Below the pieces are notes generated by a model that searched no databases, had not been told where the DNA came from, and saw only the letters and a program-made list of their open reading frames with translations. Made by a program: the position numbers and the translations under genes. Below, in pieces: positions 7,044-14,341 of a stretch of 21,721 nucleotides of DNA (the stretch's first letter is position 1; every line of letters begins with the position of its first letter). Source of the stretch: a virus; the IMG/VR virus record IMGVR_UViG_3300049222_000082, positions 1 to 21,721 of that record; one strand, given 5' to 3'.

Positions 7044-7811
7044 ATGCCTGCGAAGAAAACCACTGCGGTAGCAGAAACTTTAATAGTCCACACCGTAAAA
7101 CAAGGTGTGATAAAACTGCGTATGATCGGTCAAACGCCGATGTACTTTAACAGCATGAGCAGTAAGGCTATGCGCGACTTGCTTATCGGCGGGGGAAAGA
7201 AAACCGCTGCGGAGAAGCAAGACATTAAACACAATCCAGAACAAGAGTTTCGGGAAAGTGTGTACACTAAACCAAAGGGCGACACGTTGCTATGCTTCCC
7301 TGCGGCGGGTGTAAAAGGTTCGATGGTTACATCAGCGTTAGAAACAGCGGGGATCAAAAGCACAAACGTAAAACGCTTGGTGTTCTTACCCGAAAGCCAA
7401 ATACAGATTTGGGGTAAGCCGTACCTTAAAATGGATATCGTGCGGTCTGCCGATATAAACAAAACTCCAGATGTGCGTACCAGAGCATACCTACCAAACT
7501 GGTGTTCAGAAATAACGATTAAATATGTGACGCCTACGCTGAACGCCAACGGCATTGTATCGCTGTTGACAAACGCAGGGCTAATCGTAGGGCTAGGAGA
7601 CTTTCGCCAAGAGAAAGGGCGTGGGTCATACGGCACGTTCTCTGTAACAAGCGCGGAAGATATGGGTGAACACCAAGAGGCTTGGGATGAAATCACGAAA
7701 GAAGCGCGTGAAGTCCAAGAGTTAGCTATGGAATACCCCGAATGCGCTGACGAGCAAACGGCAGAGCTTATGAGACTTATGCAAGAAGAGCGGTTGCGTC
7801 GAGCAGCCTAA
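7044..7811 (+). CDS. Conserved-looking phage protein, unknown function (255 aa)
   Basis: A 255-residue soluble protein. The middle has beta-type alternation (KLVFLPESQIQIWGKPYLKM-like, residues 110-130). Then comes RTRAYLPNW (145-153) and a Gly-rich stretch GLGDFRQEKGRGSYGTF (183-199), a pattern I associate with an uncharacterised family in phage early regions. The C-terminus is a charged helix. The Gly-rich loop is only superficially like those of RAMP/Cas7 folds. ATG at 7044 follows AAGGAGAATAACT, the common ribosome binding site of this genome. It is followed by the gene-free repeat region. Confidence 0.75.
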   Translation: MPAKKTTAVAETLIVHTVKQGVIKLRMIGQTPMYFNSMSSKAMRDLLIGGGKKTAAEKQDIKHNPEQEFRESVYTKPKGDTLLCFPAAGVKGSMVTSALETAGIKSTNVKRLVFLPESQIQIWGKPYLKMDIVRSADINKTPDVRTRAYLPNWCSEITIKYVTPTLNANGIVSLLTNAGLIVGLGDFRQEKGRGSYGTFSVTSAEDMGEHQEAWDEITKEAREVQELAMEYPECADEQTAELMRLMQEERLRRAA

Positions 7812-7818
7812 ACGAAGA

Positions 7819-7836
7819 GGGGCGGTTCGCCGCCCT
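7819..7836 (+). other. GC-rich hairpin with TTCG loop after stop codon
   Basis: GGGCGG (7820-7825) and CCGCCC (7830-7835) form a 6-bp stem closed by TTCG, with a further G-T pair at the base. It lies eight bases after the stop of the preceding gene. TTCG is a favoured RNA tetraloop sequence. No T-run follows, so it may be a mRNA 3'-end or pause hairpin rather than a full terminator. Confidence 0.5.
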
Positions 7837-7850
7837 AATTCACGGATAAG

Positions 7851-8198
7851 GTATGGCGGTTCAGGCGGGGCGGGGTCTGTTAGGTTACGGCGGGGTCCGG
7901 TATGTTAGGGCGAGGCGGTTTAGGCGTGTTGTGGTGAGGTATGGCGCGGCGCGGCCAGTCGAGGCGGTCGAGGTGTGTTCGGGTAAGGCGTGGATTGGTA
8001 CGGCGAGGTTAGGCGGTCGAGGTGTGTTGAGGTCTGGCGAGGCGTAGCGTGGCGAGGCGGTTCAGGTATGTTGGGGTCTGGTAAGTTGGGTTACGGCATA
8101 TCAAGGCATGGCGGTCTAGGTGTGTTCCGGTGTGGCGAGGCGTAGCGTGGCGTGGCGGTTTAGGCGTGTTGTGGTTTGGCGTAGCGTGGCGCGGTGTG
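7851..8198. repeat. G-rich degenerate pentamer array
   Basis: About 350 bases of G/T-rich, A/C-poor sequence built from degenerate 5-base units close to GGYRN (for example GGCGA, GGCGT, GGTAT, GGCAT). Longer internal repeats are exact: 22 bases at 7914-7935 and 8154-8175 (240 apart, a multiple of five), 19 bases at 8036-8054 and 8134-8152, and 17 bases at 7963-7979 and 8012-8028 (one mismatch at 8110-8126). The open frames across it on both strands are low-complexity products of the repeat. It lies between gene blocks and could be an origin, a structural element or a recombination hot spot. Confidence 0.85.
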
Positions 8199-8216
8199 GT
8201 TAGCCGACTGACTAAC
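8199..8216. repeat. Dispersed palindrome copy, one mismatch, intergenic
   Basis: GTTAGC-CGACTG-ACTAAC, the only copy outside a gene. It lies immediately after the pentamer array and seven bases before the 9-bp hairpin. Confidence 0.75.
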
Positions 8217-8222
8217 AAAAAC

Positions 8223-8247
8223 AAAGCAGGCTGTGATGGCCTGCTTT
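8223..8247. terminator. Perfect 9-bp hairpin, possible terminator
   Basis: AAAGCAGGC (8223-8231) pairs perfectly with GCCTGCTTT (8239-8247) around a 7-base loop. On the + strand the trailing T-run is short and inside the stem. On the - strand the stem is followed by TTTGTTTTTG-type sequence, so termination would be stronger there. It sits 29 bases before the next gene start. Confidence 0.5.
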
Positions 8248-8275
8248 ACAAACAAAAACTATGGAGAATAAACTT

Positions 8276-8779
8276 ATGTCTAAGTTTTCTAAAAAGACTA
8301 AGCAGCGTATCATAGATGATTACCTGCAAACTACCGGCGCAAATATGTTTGTGCCTTCAGAGTTCGTCGATTGGTTAGCAGGCGAGCCAGAGCATGAAGC
8401 GTACCAAGCGTTTTATGGGATTGACGATGCGGAAGCCGCGAGGCAGCATCGTATACAGTTGGCGCGGCAGATGGCGTCAGGGCTACGCATCGTGGCAAAA
8501 ACGGAGACAGTAGAAAGTTCTGTTGTGTCCATAAAGGTGACAGAATACCCCGCGTATATTTCACCTGTGTCAAAGCGGCGTGAGGGCGGGGGGTACGAAC
8601 CTTTTGACCCTACCGATGAAGTTGCACAAGCTGAGCTACGCAGACAAGCCGGTGTAAGTTTGGCGGCGTGGCTTGAAAGGTTTCGCGGTGCAGCGGAAAA
8701 TTATGGAGTTGATGTAACTCCAGTTGAAGAAATCGTGCGCGTGTTGCGTGACGACAAAGATAAAGCAGTAGGAGAATAA
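8276..8779 (+). CDS. Hypothetical phage protein (167 aa)
   Basis: The start ATG at 8276 lies eight bases after GGAGA (8263-8267). An in-frame ATG at 8261 would overlap that site and is rejected. The 167-residue protein begins with a basic helix (KFSKKTKQRIIDDYLQTTG). A helical stretch with DDAEAARQHRIQLARQ follows. It ends with EPFDPTDEVAQAELRRQAG and SLAAWLERFRGAA, a layout I associate with uncharacterised phage proteins next to DNA polymerase genes. Its C-terminus overlaps the ribosome binding site of the next gene. Function unknown. Confidence 0.7.
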   Translation: MSKFSKKTKQRIIDDYLQTTGANMFVPSEFVDWLAGEPEHEAYQAFYGIDDAEAARQHRIQLARQMASGLRIVAKTETVESSVVSIKVTEYPAYISPVSKRREGGGYEPFDPTDEVAQAELRRQAGVSLAAWLERFRGAAENYGVDVTPVEEIVRVLRDDKDKAVGE

Positions 8780-8781
8780 CT

Positions 8782-9225
8782 ATGAGTGTAATTGGTAAAA
8801 AAGCAGAAAAAGTTTGGGCGTATCTTGTGAAGCACCCAAAGGCCTCTAGTGCAAAAGTTGCTAAAGCGTGTGGCTGCTCGCCATCGTATGTACATCTGCT
8901 AAAGAAAAAGATCGGCACACCGAAAGAGGTGTTGGAAGAAGTAAATCTAACCGTGACACGCGCTGACGTCCTCGACACAGCTAAAGACTATGTGACGAAA
9001 GATCGTGCTGCGGAGCATGGTGACATGGAGACTAACTTCAGCACCATAGCGCAATACTGGTCTGTGCATCTGGACGCGCAAATAACCCCGACAGATGTTG
9101 CGGTTATGATGAACCTGCTCAAGGTTGCGCGAATAAAGTCTAACCCAAAGTCTAAAGATAATTGGGTCGATGGTGCAGGGTACATGGCTTGCGGCGGAGA
9201 GATTGCCAGTGCCTTACGTGCGTAA
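8782..9225 (+). CDS. HTH plus DUF6378-like protein
   Basis: 147 residues. Residues about 8-45 form a helix-turn-helix-like segment (KVWAYLVKHPKASSAKVAKA, then CSPSYVHLLKKKIG). Residues about 62-147 match the pattern of DUF6378, a small phage domain: VLDTAKDYVTKDRAAEHGD, NFSTIAQYWSVHL, VAVMMNLLKVARI and DGAGYMA. DUF6378 has no established function. The fusion to a DNA-binding-like N-terminus suggests a regulatory or replication-linked role. ATG at 8782 follows AGGAGAATAAC. Confidence 0.78.
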   Translation: MSVIGKKAEKVWAYLVKHPKASSAKVAKACGCSPSYVHLLKKKIGTPKEVLEEVNLTVTRADVLDTAKDYVTKDRAAEHGDMETNFSTIAQYWSVHLDAQITPTDVAVMMNLLKVARIKSNPKSKDNWVDGAGYMACGGEIASALRA

Positions 9226-9400
9226 GCCTAGTAAGTCCAAGAAAGCAAAGATTGGGGCGGGCGTTTATGACGCTCGCTTCAACGACAAAAAAGTAACGCT
9301 ACCCAAAGCACCGTGGGAGGACGACGAAGATGGATATAGTGACGTTGGATTTCGAGACGTACTACGACAAGGAGTACAGCCTGTCGAAGATGACGACTGA
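9209..9400 (+). CDS. Small basic-to-acidic hypothetical protein (63 aa), GTG start
   Basis: The GTG at 9209 follows GGAGAG (9195-9200) at good spacing. The frame overlaps the end of the DUF6378-like gene and the first 71 bases of the polymerase gene. The product begins basic (RKPSKSKKAK) and ends acidic (VEDDD). The polymerase ribosome binding site GGGAGG (9315-9320) lies inside it. The double overlap is unusual but possible in this compact genome. An upstream start at 9170 has no ribosome binding site. Function unknown. Confidence 0.55.
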   Translation: MPYVRKPSKSKKAKIGAGVYDARFNDKKVTLPKAPWEDDEDGYSDVGFRDVLRQGVQPVEDDD

Positions 9401-11174
9401 AGAATATATCCGCGATGATAGATTTGAGATTATTGGGCTAGCTGTAAAAAAGAACGATAAGCCAACACGTTGGCTACAAGGTGAGGAACTCACTACACGT
9501 TTCTTATCACACGTAGACCTCTCGTCCTGCGCTATACTTTGCCATAACACCGCGTTTGATGGGGCGATACTAGGGTGGCGATTTGGTGTGAAGCCGAAAC
9601 TGTGGCTTGATACAATGTGCATGGCCCGTGCGTTACATGGCACGGAGAAGAGTGTGAGCCTAAAGGCTGTGTCTGAACGCTACGGCGTTGGGGCCAAGGG
9701 TGATGAAGTTACCCGAGCGTTAGCCAAGCGGCTAACTGATTTTAGCGAAGAAGAAATTGCAAAGTATGCAGAGTATTCCCGCAACGATGTGGACCTGACA
9801 TACGAGATTTTTAAGTTGATGTTTAGCGGAATAGTTGGAAACCAGTTCCCACAACAAGAGTTACAGCTAATAGATCGCACGTTGCGGATGTTTATCGAGC
9901 CTACGCTTGACCTAGATTTGTTCTTGTTGGAGCAACATCTGGAAGAAGTGCGTGAACGCAAGGACAAGCTGCTACGCGATGCGAACATAACCGACAAAAA
10001 AGATTTGATGTCCAACAATAAGTTTGCGGAGCTTCTTATAAGTCTTGGCGTTGAGCCGCCGAGGAAGATTAGCCCGACGACAGGTAAAGAAACATTTGCC
10101 TTTGCTAAGTCTGACGAGGCGTTCAAAGCGTTGCTAGAACATGACGACGATAAAGTGCAGTCGTTAGTCTCTGCACGTTTGGGTACTAAAAGCACCTTAG
10201 AAGAAACACGTACCGAGAGGTTCATATCCATTGGTAAACGTGGACTTCTTCCGGTTCCGATTAGATATTACGCAGCGCATACAGGTCGGTGGGGTGGACA
10301 GGACAAGATCAACCTGCAAAATCTTCCGAGTCGAGGGCTGAACGCGAAGAAACTCAAGAGCAGTATTATAGCGCCCGAAGGCCATACACTCATAGATGCA
10401 GACAGCGCACAGATCGAAGCTAGAGTTCTGGCGTGGCTTGCAGGGCAAAATGATTTAGTTAGCCAGTTCGCTAACGGCGAAGATGTGTACATAAAAATGG
10501 CCGCTCGTATATACGGCTGCGAAGAAGAGAGCGTTACGAAAGATCAACGCTTTGTAGGTAAGACTACTATTCTTGGTGCAGGGTACGGCATGGGGGGCGT
10601 AAAGTTCCAAGCTCAGTTAAAAAACTTTGGCTTTGAGATACCCGTCGGAGAGGCTAAGCGGATCATAAGTATCTACCGCAGTATCAACCACAGCATAGAT
10701 AGGCTGTGGAAGGACGCGCAGTTTACTCTGGAACAGATGACACACAACGGTCCAGTTCGATTTGGTCGTAGGGGCGTTCTAAAAGTTCTACCAAAAGAGA
10801 ACGCCATCCAGTTGCCATCGGGTCTTTGCATACACTACGAGGACTTGAAGTATGAAATGACCGAAGAAGGGTCACATGAATACAGATACAAAGTACGGCG
10901 GGGCCGAAACAGAATTTACGGCGGTAAGATGGTGGAGAACGTGTGCCAAGCCATAGCTCGTTGTATCATTGGCGAGCAGTTGCTAAGTATATCCGAAAGA
11001 TATAAAGTTGTCCTTACCGTACATGACTCGATTGTTTGCTGTGTGAAGGATGAAGAAGTTCCCGAAGCGCAAGCGTATGTAGAAGAATGTATGCGCAAGA
11101 CACCAGATTGGGCCGCAGGCCTACCTATAGACTGCGAGAGCGGTACAGGTAAATCGTATGGGGAATGTGAATGA
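9330..11174 (+). CDS. Family A DNA polymerase with 3'-5' exonuclease
   Basis: The replicative polymerase, 614 residues, with a proofreading exonuclease followed by the polymerase domain. Exo motifs: LDFET (Asp7, Glu9), HNTAFDG (Asp77) and YSRND (Tyr149, Asp153). Polymerase motif A is DSAQIEAR (Asp358). Motif B is R407-xxx-K411 with GAGYG at 416-420. Motif C is VHDS with catalytic Asp566, where Ser replaces the more usual Glu of HDE. There is no 5'-nuclease domain, as is normal for phage enzymes. ATG at 9330 follows GGGAGG at 9315-9320. The stop overlaps the next ATG. Perfect palindromes at 9719-9736 (LAKRLT) and 10458-10475 (VSQFAN) lie in the exonuclease and polymerase parts. Confidence 0.95.
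   Translation: MDIVTLDFETYYDKEYSLSKMTTEEYIRDDRFEIIGLAVKKNDKPTRWLQGEELTTRFLSHVDLSSCAILCHNTAFDGAILGWRFGVKPKLWLDTMCMARALHGTEKSVSLKAVSERYGVGAKGDEVTRALAKRLTDFSEEEIAKYAEYSRNDVDLTYEIFKLMFSGIVGNQFPQQELQLIDRTLRMFIEPTLDLDLFLLEQHLEEVRERKDKLLRDANITDKKDLMSNNKFAELLISLGVEPPRKISPTTGKETFAFAKSDEAFKALLEHDDDKVQSLVSARLGTKSTLEETRTERFISIGKRGLLPVPIRYYAAHTGRWGGQDKINLQNLPSRGLNAKKLKSSIIAPEGHTLIDADSAQIEARVLAWLAGQNDLVSQFANGEDVYIKMAARIYGCEEESVTKDQRFVGKTTILGAGYGMGGVKFQAQLKNFGFEIPVGEAKRIISIYRSINHSIDRLWKDAQFTLEQMTHNGPVRFGRRGVLKVLPKENAIQLPSGLCIHYEDLKYEMTEEGSHEYRYKVRRGRNRIYGGKMVENVCQAIARCIIGEQLLSISERYKVVLTVHDSIVCCVKDEEVPEAQAYVEECMRKTPDWAAGLPIDCESGTGKSYGECE
9719..9736. repeat. Dispersed palindrome copy, perfect
   Basis: GTTAGC-CAAGCG-GCTAAC in the polymerase exonuclease domain, encoding LAKRLT. 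Confidence 0.9.
10458..10475. repeat. Dispersed palindrome copy, perfect
   Basis: GTTAGC-CAGTTC-GCTAAC in the polymerase domain just after motif A, encoding VSQFAN. Confidence 0.9.
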
Positions 11175-11845
11175 GTAAAGCAGCGCCGTGGTCGTTCAGT
11201 CGGATCAAAGCATTCGAGCAATGCCCCAAGCAGTTCTACCATGAGAAGGTGCTGAAGCAGTATCCGTTCATACAGACGGACGCTATGATCTACGGCAACC
11301 AATTCCATAAAGCCTGCGAAGACTACATCGGTAAGGGCGAGCCGCTCCCCGAGAGGTTTATGTATATTAAAGACGCTTTGGACAAACTGAACCAACGTGA
11401 AGGCGTAAAGATATGTGAGCAGCGGTTAGGAGTAACGGCTAACTTGGAACCATGCACCTTTGGCGCTAGGAACGTATGGTTTCGTGGTATTGTGGACCTT
11501 GCCATCCTTGACGAAGATAGCGGTATCGGTTGGATCATCGACTACAAAACTGGCAAGTCTGCAAAGTACGCAGACAAAGGGCAGCTAGAGTTGATGGCGT
11601 TGGCGATCTTTGCGCACTACCCCAAGATAACAAGCATACGCGCAGGGCTACTGTTCGTGGTGGCGAACAAACTCGTAAAAGAAACGTATGAAGTTGCGGA
11701 TAGAGCTAATCTTTGGGAGAAATGGTCTTCAAACTATGCTACAATGGAGAAGGCGTTTGAAGCAGATGTGTGGAACCCCCGCCCCTCTGGATTATGCAAG
11801 CGTCATTGCCCTGTAACCGAATGCGCCCACAACGGGAGTAACTGA
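11171..11845 (+). CDS. PD-(D/E)XK nuclease, RecB/Cas4-like
   Basis: A stand-alone exonuclease-like protein of 224 residues from the PDDEXK_1/RecB group. Motifs: SFSRIKAFEQCPKQFY (8-23), YGNQFHKACEDY with His46, GIVDLAI with Asp109, and IIDYKTGK with Asp124 and Lys126. A QLELMAL helix with Gln138 follows. Cys18 plus C-terminal Cys209, Cys213 and Cys218 match the one-plus-three cysteine layout that holds an iron-sulphur cluster in Cas4 and AddB, so a cluster is likely. It probably resects DNA ends together with the neighbouring helicase. ATG at 11171 overlaps the polymerase stop (GTGAATGA context) and follows GGGGAA. Confidence 0.88.
   Translation: MSKAAPWSFSRIKAFEQCPKQFYHEKVLKQYPFIQTDAMIYGNQFHKACEDYIGKGEPLPERFMYIKDALDKLNQREGVKICEQRLGVTANLEPCTFGARNVWFRGIVDLAILDEDSGIGWIIDYKTGKSAKYADKGQLELMALAIFAHYPKITSIRAGLLFVVANKLVKETYEVADRANLWEKWSSNYATMEKAFEADVWNPRPSGLCKRHCPVTECAHNGSN
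11425..11443. repeat. Palindrome variant with 7-base spacer
   Basis: GTTAGG then seven bases then GCTAAC, in the PD-(D/E)XK nuclease gene. Both a mismatch and an extra spacer base make its function doubtful. Confidence 0.35.
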
Positions 11846-12132
11846 TGCCCTATAAAAACAAACCCCGCCCGTACAAAAAAGAGTACAAGCAGCAGAAAGA
11901 ACGCGAAGAGCATAGCGACCGCATGGAGCGGCAACGTGCGCGGCGTAAGATGGATAAGACTGGCAAGGATGCCAACAAGAACGGCAAAGCCGACAAGCGC
12001 GAGGGTAAAGATATCGCGCACAAGAAACCGCTCAGCAAGGGTGGCAAAAATAAAGACGGTGTAAAAGTACAAAGCCGCAAGAAAAATAGAGCCGCTGGCG
12101 GTGCGTTAAGCCGCGGAAAGCGCAAGAAGTAA
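11845..12132 (+). CDS. Small very basic HNH-remnant-like protein (95 aa)
   Basis: Almost a third of the 95 residues are Lys or Arg. The opening NKPRPYKKEYKQQKEREEH and the later GKDIAHKKPLSKGG resemble a common phage family in which the second motif reads like the 'DHxxPLSxGGxNxxxN' part of HNH nucleases. Here the Asp-His pair is DIAH and the cysteines are absent, so an active nuclease is doubtful. The protein may simply bind DNA. ATG at 11845 shares its A with the preceding TGA and follows GGGAG. Confidence 0.75.
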   Translation: MPYKNKPRPYKKEYKQQKEREEHSDRMERQRARRKMDKTGKDANKNGKADKREGKDIAHKKPLSKGGKNKDGVKVQSRKKNRAAGGALSRGKRKK

Positions 12133-12144
12133 TTGGAGAATAAC

Positions 12145-13680
12145 ATGCAGATTGTACAGGATAAAGCCATCCTGCTTACACTGCCTAACCCAAAGCAAAT
12201 CACAACAGTGATTGCGAAGAGTAAGGAGTTGTCGATGAATGAAGTCGTCGTGAATTGGGGTATCGACGAGGCCCACAAGTTGAAAGCATTGAATATAAAG
12301 GTGCCTTCACCGATTGAGAAACGCTATTCGTGGGTGGGTAAGTACAAGCCTTATCAACATCAGAAAGACACGGCGGCGTTTCTTACCATGAACAAGCGAG
12401 GCTTCTGCTTCAATGAGCAGGGCACAGGCAAAACAGCCAGTGCGATATGGGCCGCAGACTTCTTGATGAAGCAAGGTATCATACGTCGAGTCCTTGTCGT
12501 GTGCCCTCTATCTATCATGGACAGCGCATGGCGTGAGGATTTGTTTAGTTTTGCTATGCATCGCACCGTGGACGTTGCGCATGGCGCGAAAGAGAAACGC
12601 AAAAAGATAATAAACAGCGGGGCCGATTTCGTCATTATAAACTATGACGGTGTTGAGGTTGTGGCAGATGCTATCGCCAAGGGTGGGTTTGACCTAATCA
12701 TCATAGACGAGGCAACGCACTACAAGAACGCGCAGACCAAGCGGTGGAAAACGCTCAAGAAGCTTGTCAAAGATGATACATGGCTATGGCTTATGACAGG
12801 TACTCCTGCTGCGCAGTCGCCGCTAGATGCCTACGGCCTTGCCAAGCTAGTGAACCCACAGAGCGTACCTAGTTTCTTTAGCTCGTTCCGCGATCAGATT
12901 ATGGTAAAGGTTACTCAGTTTAAATGGATGCCGAAAGAGAATGCCAAGAGTACGGTATTCCGTGCGCTTCAACCTGCGATACGCTTCACCAAAGAAGAGT
13001 GTTTGGACCTGCCTGACATGGTGTACACTAAACGCAGGGTAGAGATGACCAAACAGCAGCAGACATTCTACGACCTGCTGCGCAAGCGTATGGTCATGCA
13101 AGTTGCCGGTGAGAGTGTAACAGCGGTGAACGCTGCGGTGAACCTAAACAAACTGCTACAGATATCGGCAGGAGCTATATACACCGACGAAGGTGATACG
13201 GTGCAGTTCGATATCTCCAACAGGTACAAGGTGCTGAAAGAGGTGATAGACGAATGCTCGCAAAAAGTGCTTGTGTTTGTACCGTTCCGACACACCATAG
13301 ACTTGTTAGCCGGTAAGCTAACTAAAGACGGCATAACGTCCGCTATCATACGAGGAGATGTAGCTGCGCATAAACGCACTGAGATATTCTCGCAGTTCCA
13401 AAGCGAGAAAGACCCCAAGGTCTTGCTTATACAACCCCAAGCCGCAGCACACGGGGTTACACTTACAGCAGCAAATACTGTTGTGTGGTGGGGGCCGACA
13501 CCCTCGTTGGAAACTTACGCACAAGCAAATGCTAGGGTTCACAGATCGGGGCAGAAGCATAAATGCACAGTGATACAGCTTGCGGGTTCGTTTGTTGAGA
13601 ACCGTATATACAGGCTGTTGGACGACAAGATAAGTACGCACACAGAGATTATTGATTTGTATAAAGAAGTGCTTGACTAG
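12145..13680 (+). CDS. SNF2-family (superfamily 2) helicase
   Basis: A 511-residue SF2/SNF2-type ATPase. Motif I is EQGTGKT (91-97), motif II IIIDEATH (185-192), motif III MTGTP (217-221), and motif VI QANARVHRSGQ (460-470). QxxRxxRxGQ is the SNF2/Rad54 form. A Tyr-Gln-His-Gln stretch at about 70 stands before motif I. It likely translocates on dsDNA to remodel replication or recombination intermediates. The start is ATG 12145, six bases after TTGGAG. An in-frame TTG at 12133 lies on the ribosome binding site and is rejected. The perfect palindrome at 13305-13322 encodes LAGKLT. A promoter-like sequence overlaps its stop codon. Confidence 0.92.
   Translation: MQIVQDKAILLTLPNPKQITTVIAKSKELSMNEVVVNWGIDEAHKLKALNIKVPSPIEKRYSWVGKYKPYQHQKDTAAFLTMNKRGFCFNEQGTGKTASAIWAADFLMKQGIIRRVLVVCPLSIMDSAWREDLFSFAMHRTVDVAHGAKEKRKKIINSGADFVIINYDGVEVVADAIAKGGFDLIIIDEATHYKNAQTKRWKTLKKLVKDDTWLWLMTGTPAAQSPLDAYGLAKLVNPQSVPSFFSSFRDQIMVKVTQFKWMPKENAKSTVFRALQPAIRFTKEECLDLPDMVYTKRRVEMTKQQQTFYDLLRKRMVMQVAGESVTAVNAAVNLNKLLQISAGAIYTDEGDTVQFDISNRYKVLKEVIDECSQKVLVFVPFRHTIDLLAGKLTKDGITSAIIRGDVAAHKRTEIFSQFQSEKDPKVLLIQPQAAAHGVTLTAANTVVWWGPTPSLETYAQANARVHRSGQKHKCTVIQLAGSFVENRIYRLLDDKISTHTEIIDLYKEVLD
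13305..13322. repeat. Dispersed palindrome copy, perfect
   Basis: GTTAGC-CGGTAA-GCTAAC in the SNF2 helicase gene, encoding LAGKLT. The spacer is the same as at 1867-1884. Confidence 0.9.
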
Positions 13681-13701
13681 CTTATGTTTACTAACTATAT
13701 G
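13673..13701 (+). promoter_or_regulatory. Sigma-70-like promoter candidate
   Basis: TTGACT (13673-13678), a 17-base spacer and TATATG (13696-13701) lie in the only gap of this stretch, directly upstream of the 129-aa gene. The -35 matches five of six consensus bases and the -10 four of six. It could give separate expression of the genes from 13730 onward. Confidence 0.35.
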
Positions 13702-13729
13702 CCATGTATAACTAAGTTTGGAGAGTTTT

Positions 13730-14119
13730 ATGCAAGTTCCTGTAGAGAAGCTTACGAAAGCGTACATTAAGATACGCGAAAAACGTGCGGAGTTGTCGGC
13801 TAACTTCAAAGATGAAGACGCAAAGCTCGCTGATAAGATGAATACTATCAAGCGCGCATTGTTAGATCATTGCGAAGAACATAGCGTAGAGAGTGTTAGG
13901 ACAACGGAAGGGTTGTTCTACCGAACCGTTAAGCAGCGGTATTGGACAAATGACTGGGAGCAGATGCACCACTTTATTATGGAGCATCAGGTGCCAGAGT
14001 TGTTGGAGAAGCGGCTTAACCAAACCCACATGCGGCAGTTTTTAGAGGAGCATCCTGATGTGCTACCTAAAGGGCTTAATGTGGATAGCGAGTATGCAAT
14101 TTCAGTGAGGAAAAAATGA
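13730..14119 (+). CDS. Conserved-looking phage protein (129 aa)
   Basis: The start ATG at 13730 follows TTGGAGAG (13718-13725). The 129-residue protein has an N-terminal charged helix (about residues 5-50, likely coiled coil: KAYIKIREKRAELSA... DEDAKLADKMNTIKRALL). Then follow a Tyr/Trp-rich segment (YRTVKQRYWTND) and a helical tail ending in VDSEYAISVRKK. I associate this layout with uncharacterised phage proteins in replication regions. Function unknown. The stop overlaps the next ATG. Confidence 0.75.
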   Translation: MQVPVEKLTKAYIKIREKRAELSANFKDEDAKLADKMNTIKRALLDHCEEHSVESVRTTEGLFYRTVKQRYWTNDWEQMHHFIMEHQVPELLEKRLNQTHMRQFLEEHPDVLPKGLNVDSEYAISVRKK

Positions 14120-14331
14120 CGGATACCGTTTATTCTGATGTTAATAAAACCGCCGAGTATTTTGGCGTATCAATTCATACCATTAGAAAATGGGTGAAGG
14201 AGGGTCACATACCGCGTGACCATTACATTCGGGGCGGTACAACATACCGCTATAACATTCCTGCCATCGAAAAAGTGTTGACAGGAGAGGGGAAAGCCCA
14301 ACAAATGGAACTCCCATTAAAAACAAAATAA
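14116..14331 (+). CDS. MerR/excisionase-type helix-turn-helix protein
   Basis: A 71-residue DNA-binding protein with one MerR-like/HTH_17 motif: NKTAEYFGVSIHTIRKWVKE (10-29), then GHIPRDHYIRGGTTYRYN, the wing of excisionase-type winged helices. The C-terminal tail is short and there is no effector domain. It is the best local candidate for a sequence-specific regulator, and so for reading the dispersed palindrome, although that link is speculative. ATG at 14116 follows GTGAGGA and overlaps the previous stop. Confidence 0.82.
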   Translation: MTDTVYSDVNKTAEYFGVSIHTIRKWVKEGHIPRDHYIRGGTTYRYNIPAIEKVLTGEGKAQQMELPLKTK

Positions 14332-14341
14332 GGAGAACACG

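Noticed and set aside
7044-7811. RAMP/Cas7-like protein
   Set aside because: Only a Gly-rich loop is similar. There is no crRNA array or other Cas component in the window.
7851-8198. CRISPR array
   Set aside because: Repeats are tandem 5-base units without regular unique spacers, and no cas genes are near.
7853-8224. Open frames on both strands across the pentamer array (64 aa on +, 71 aa on -)
   Set aside because: Low-complexity translations (Arg/Val/Gly-rich or Thr/Pro/His-rich) produced by the repeat, without ribosome binding sites.
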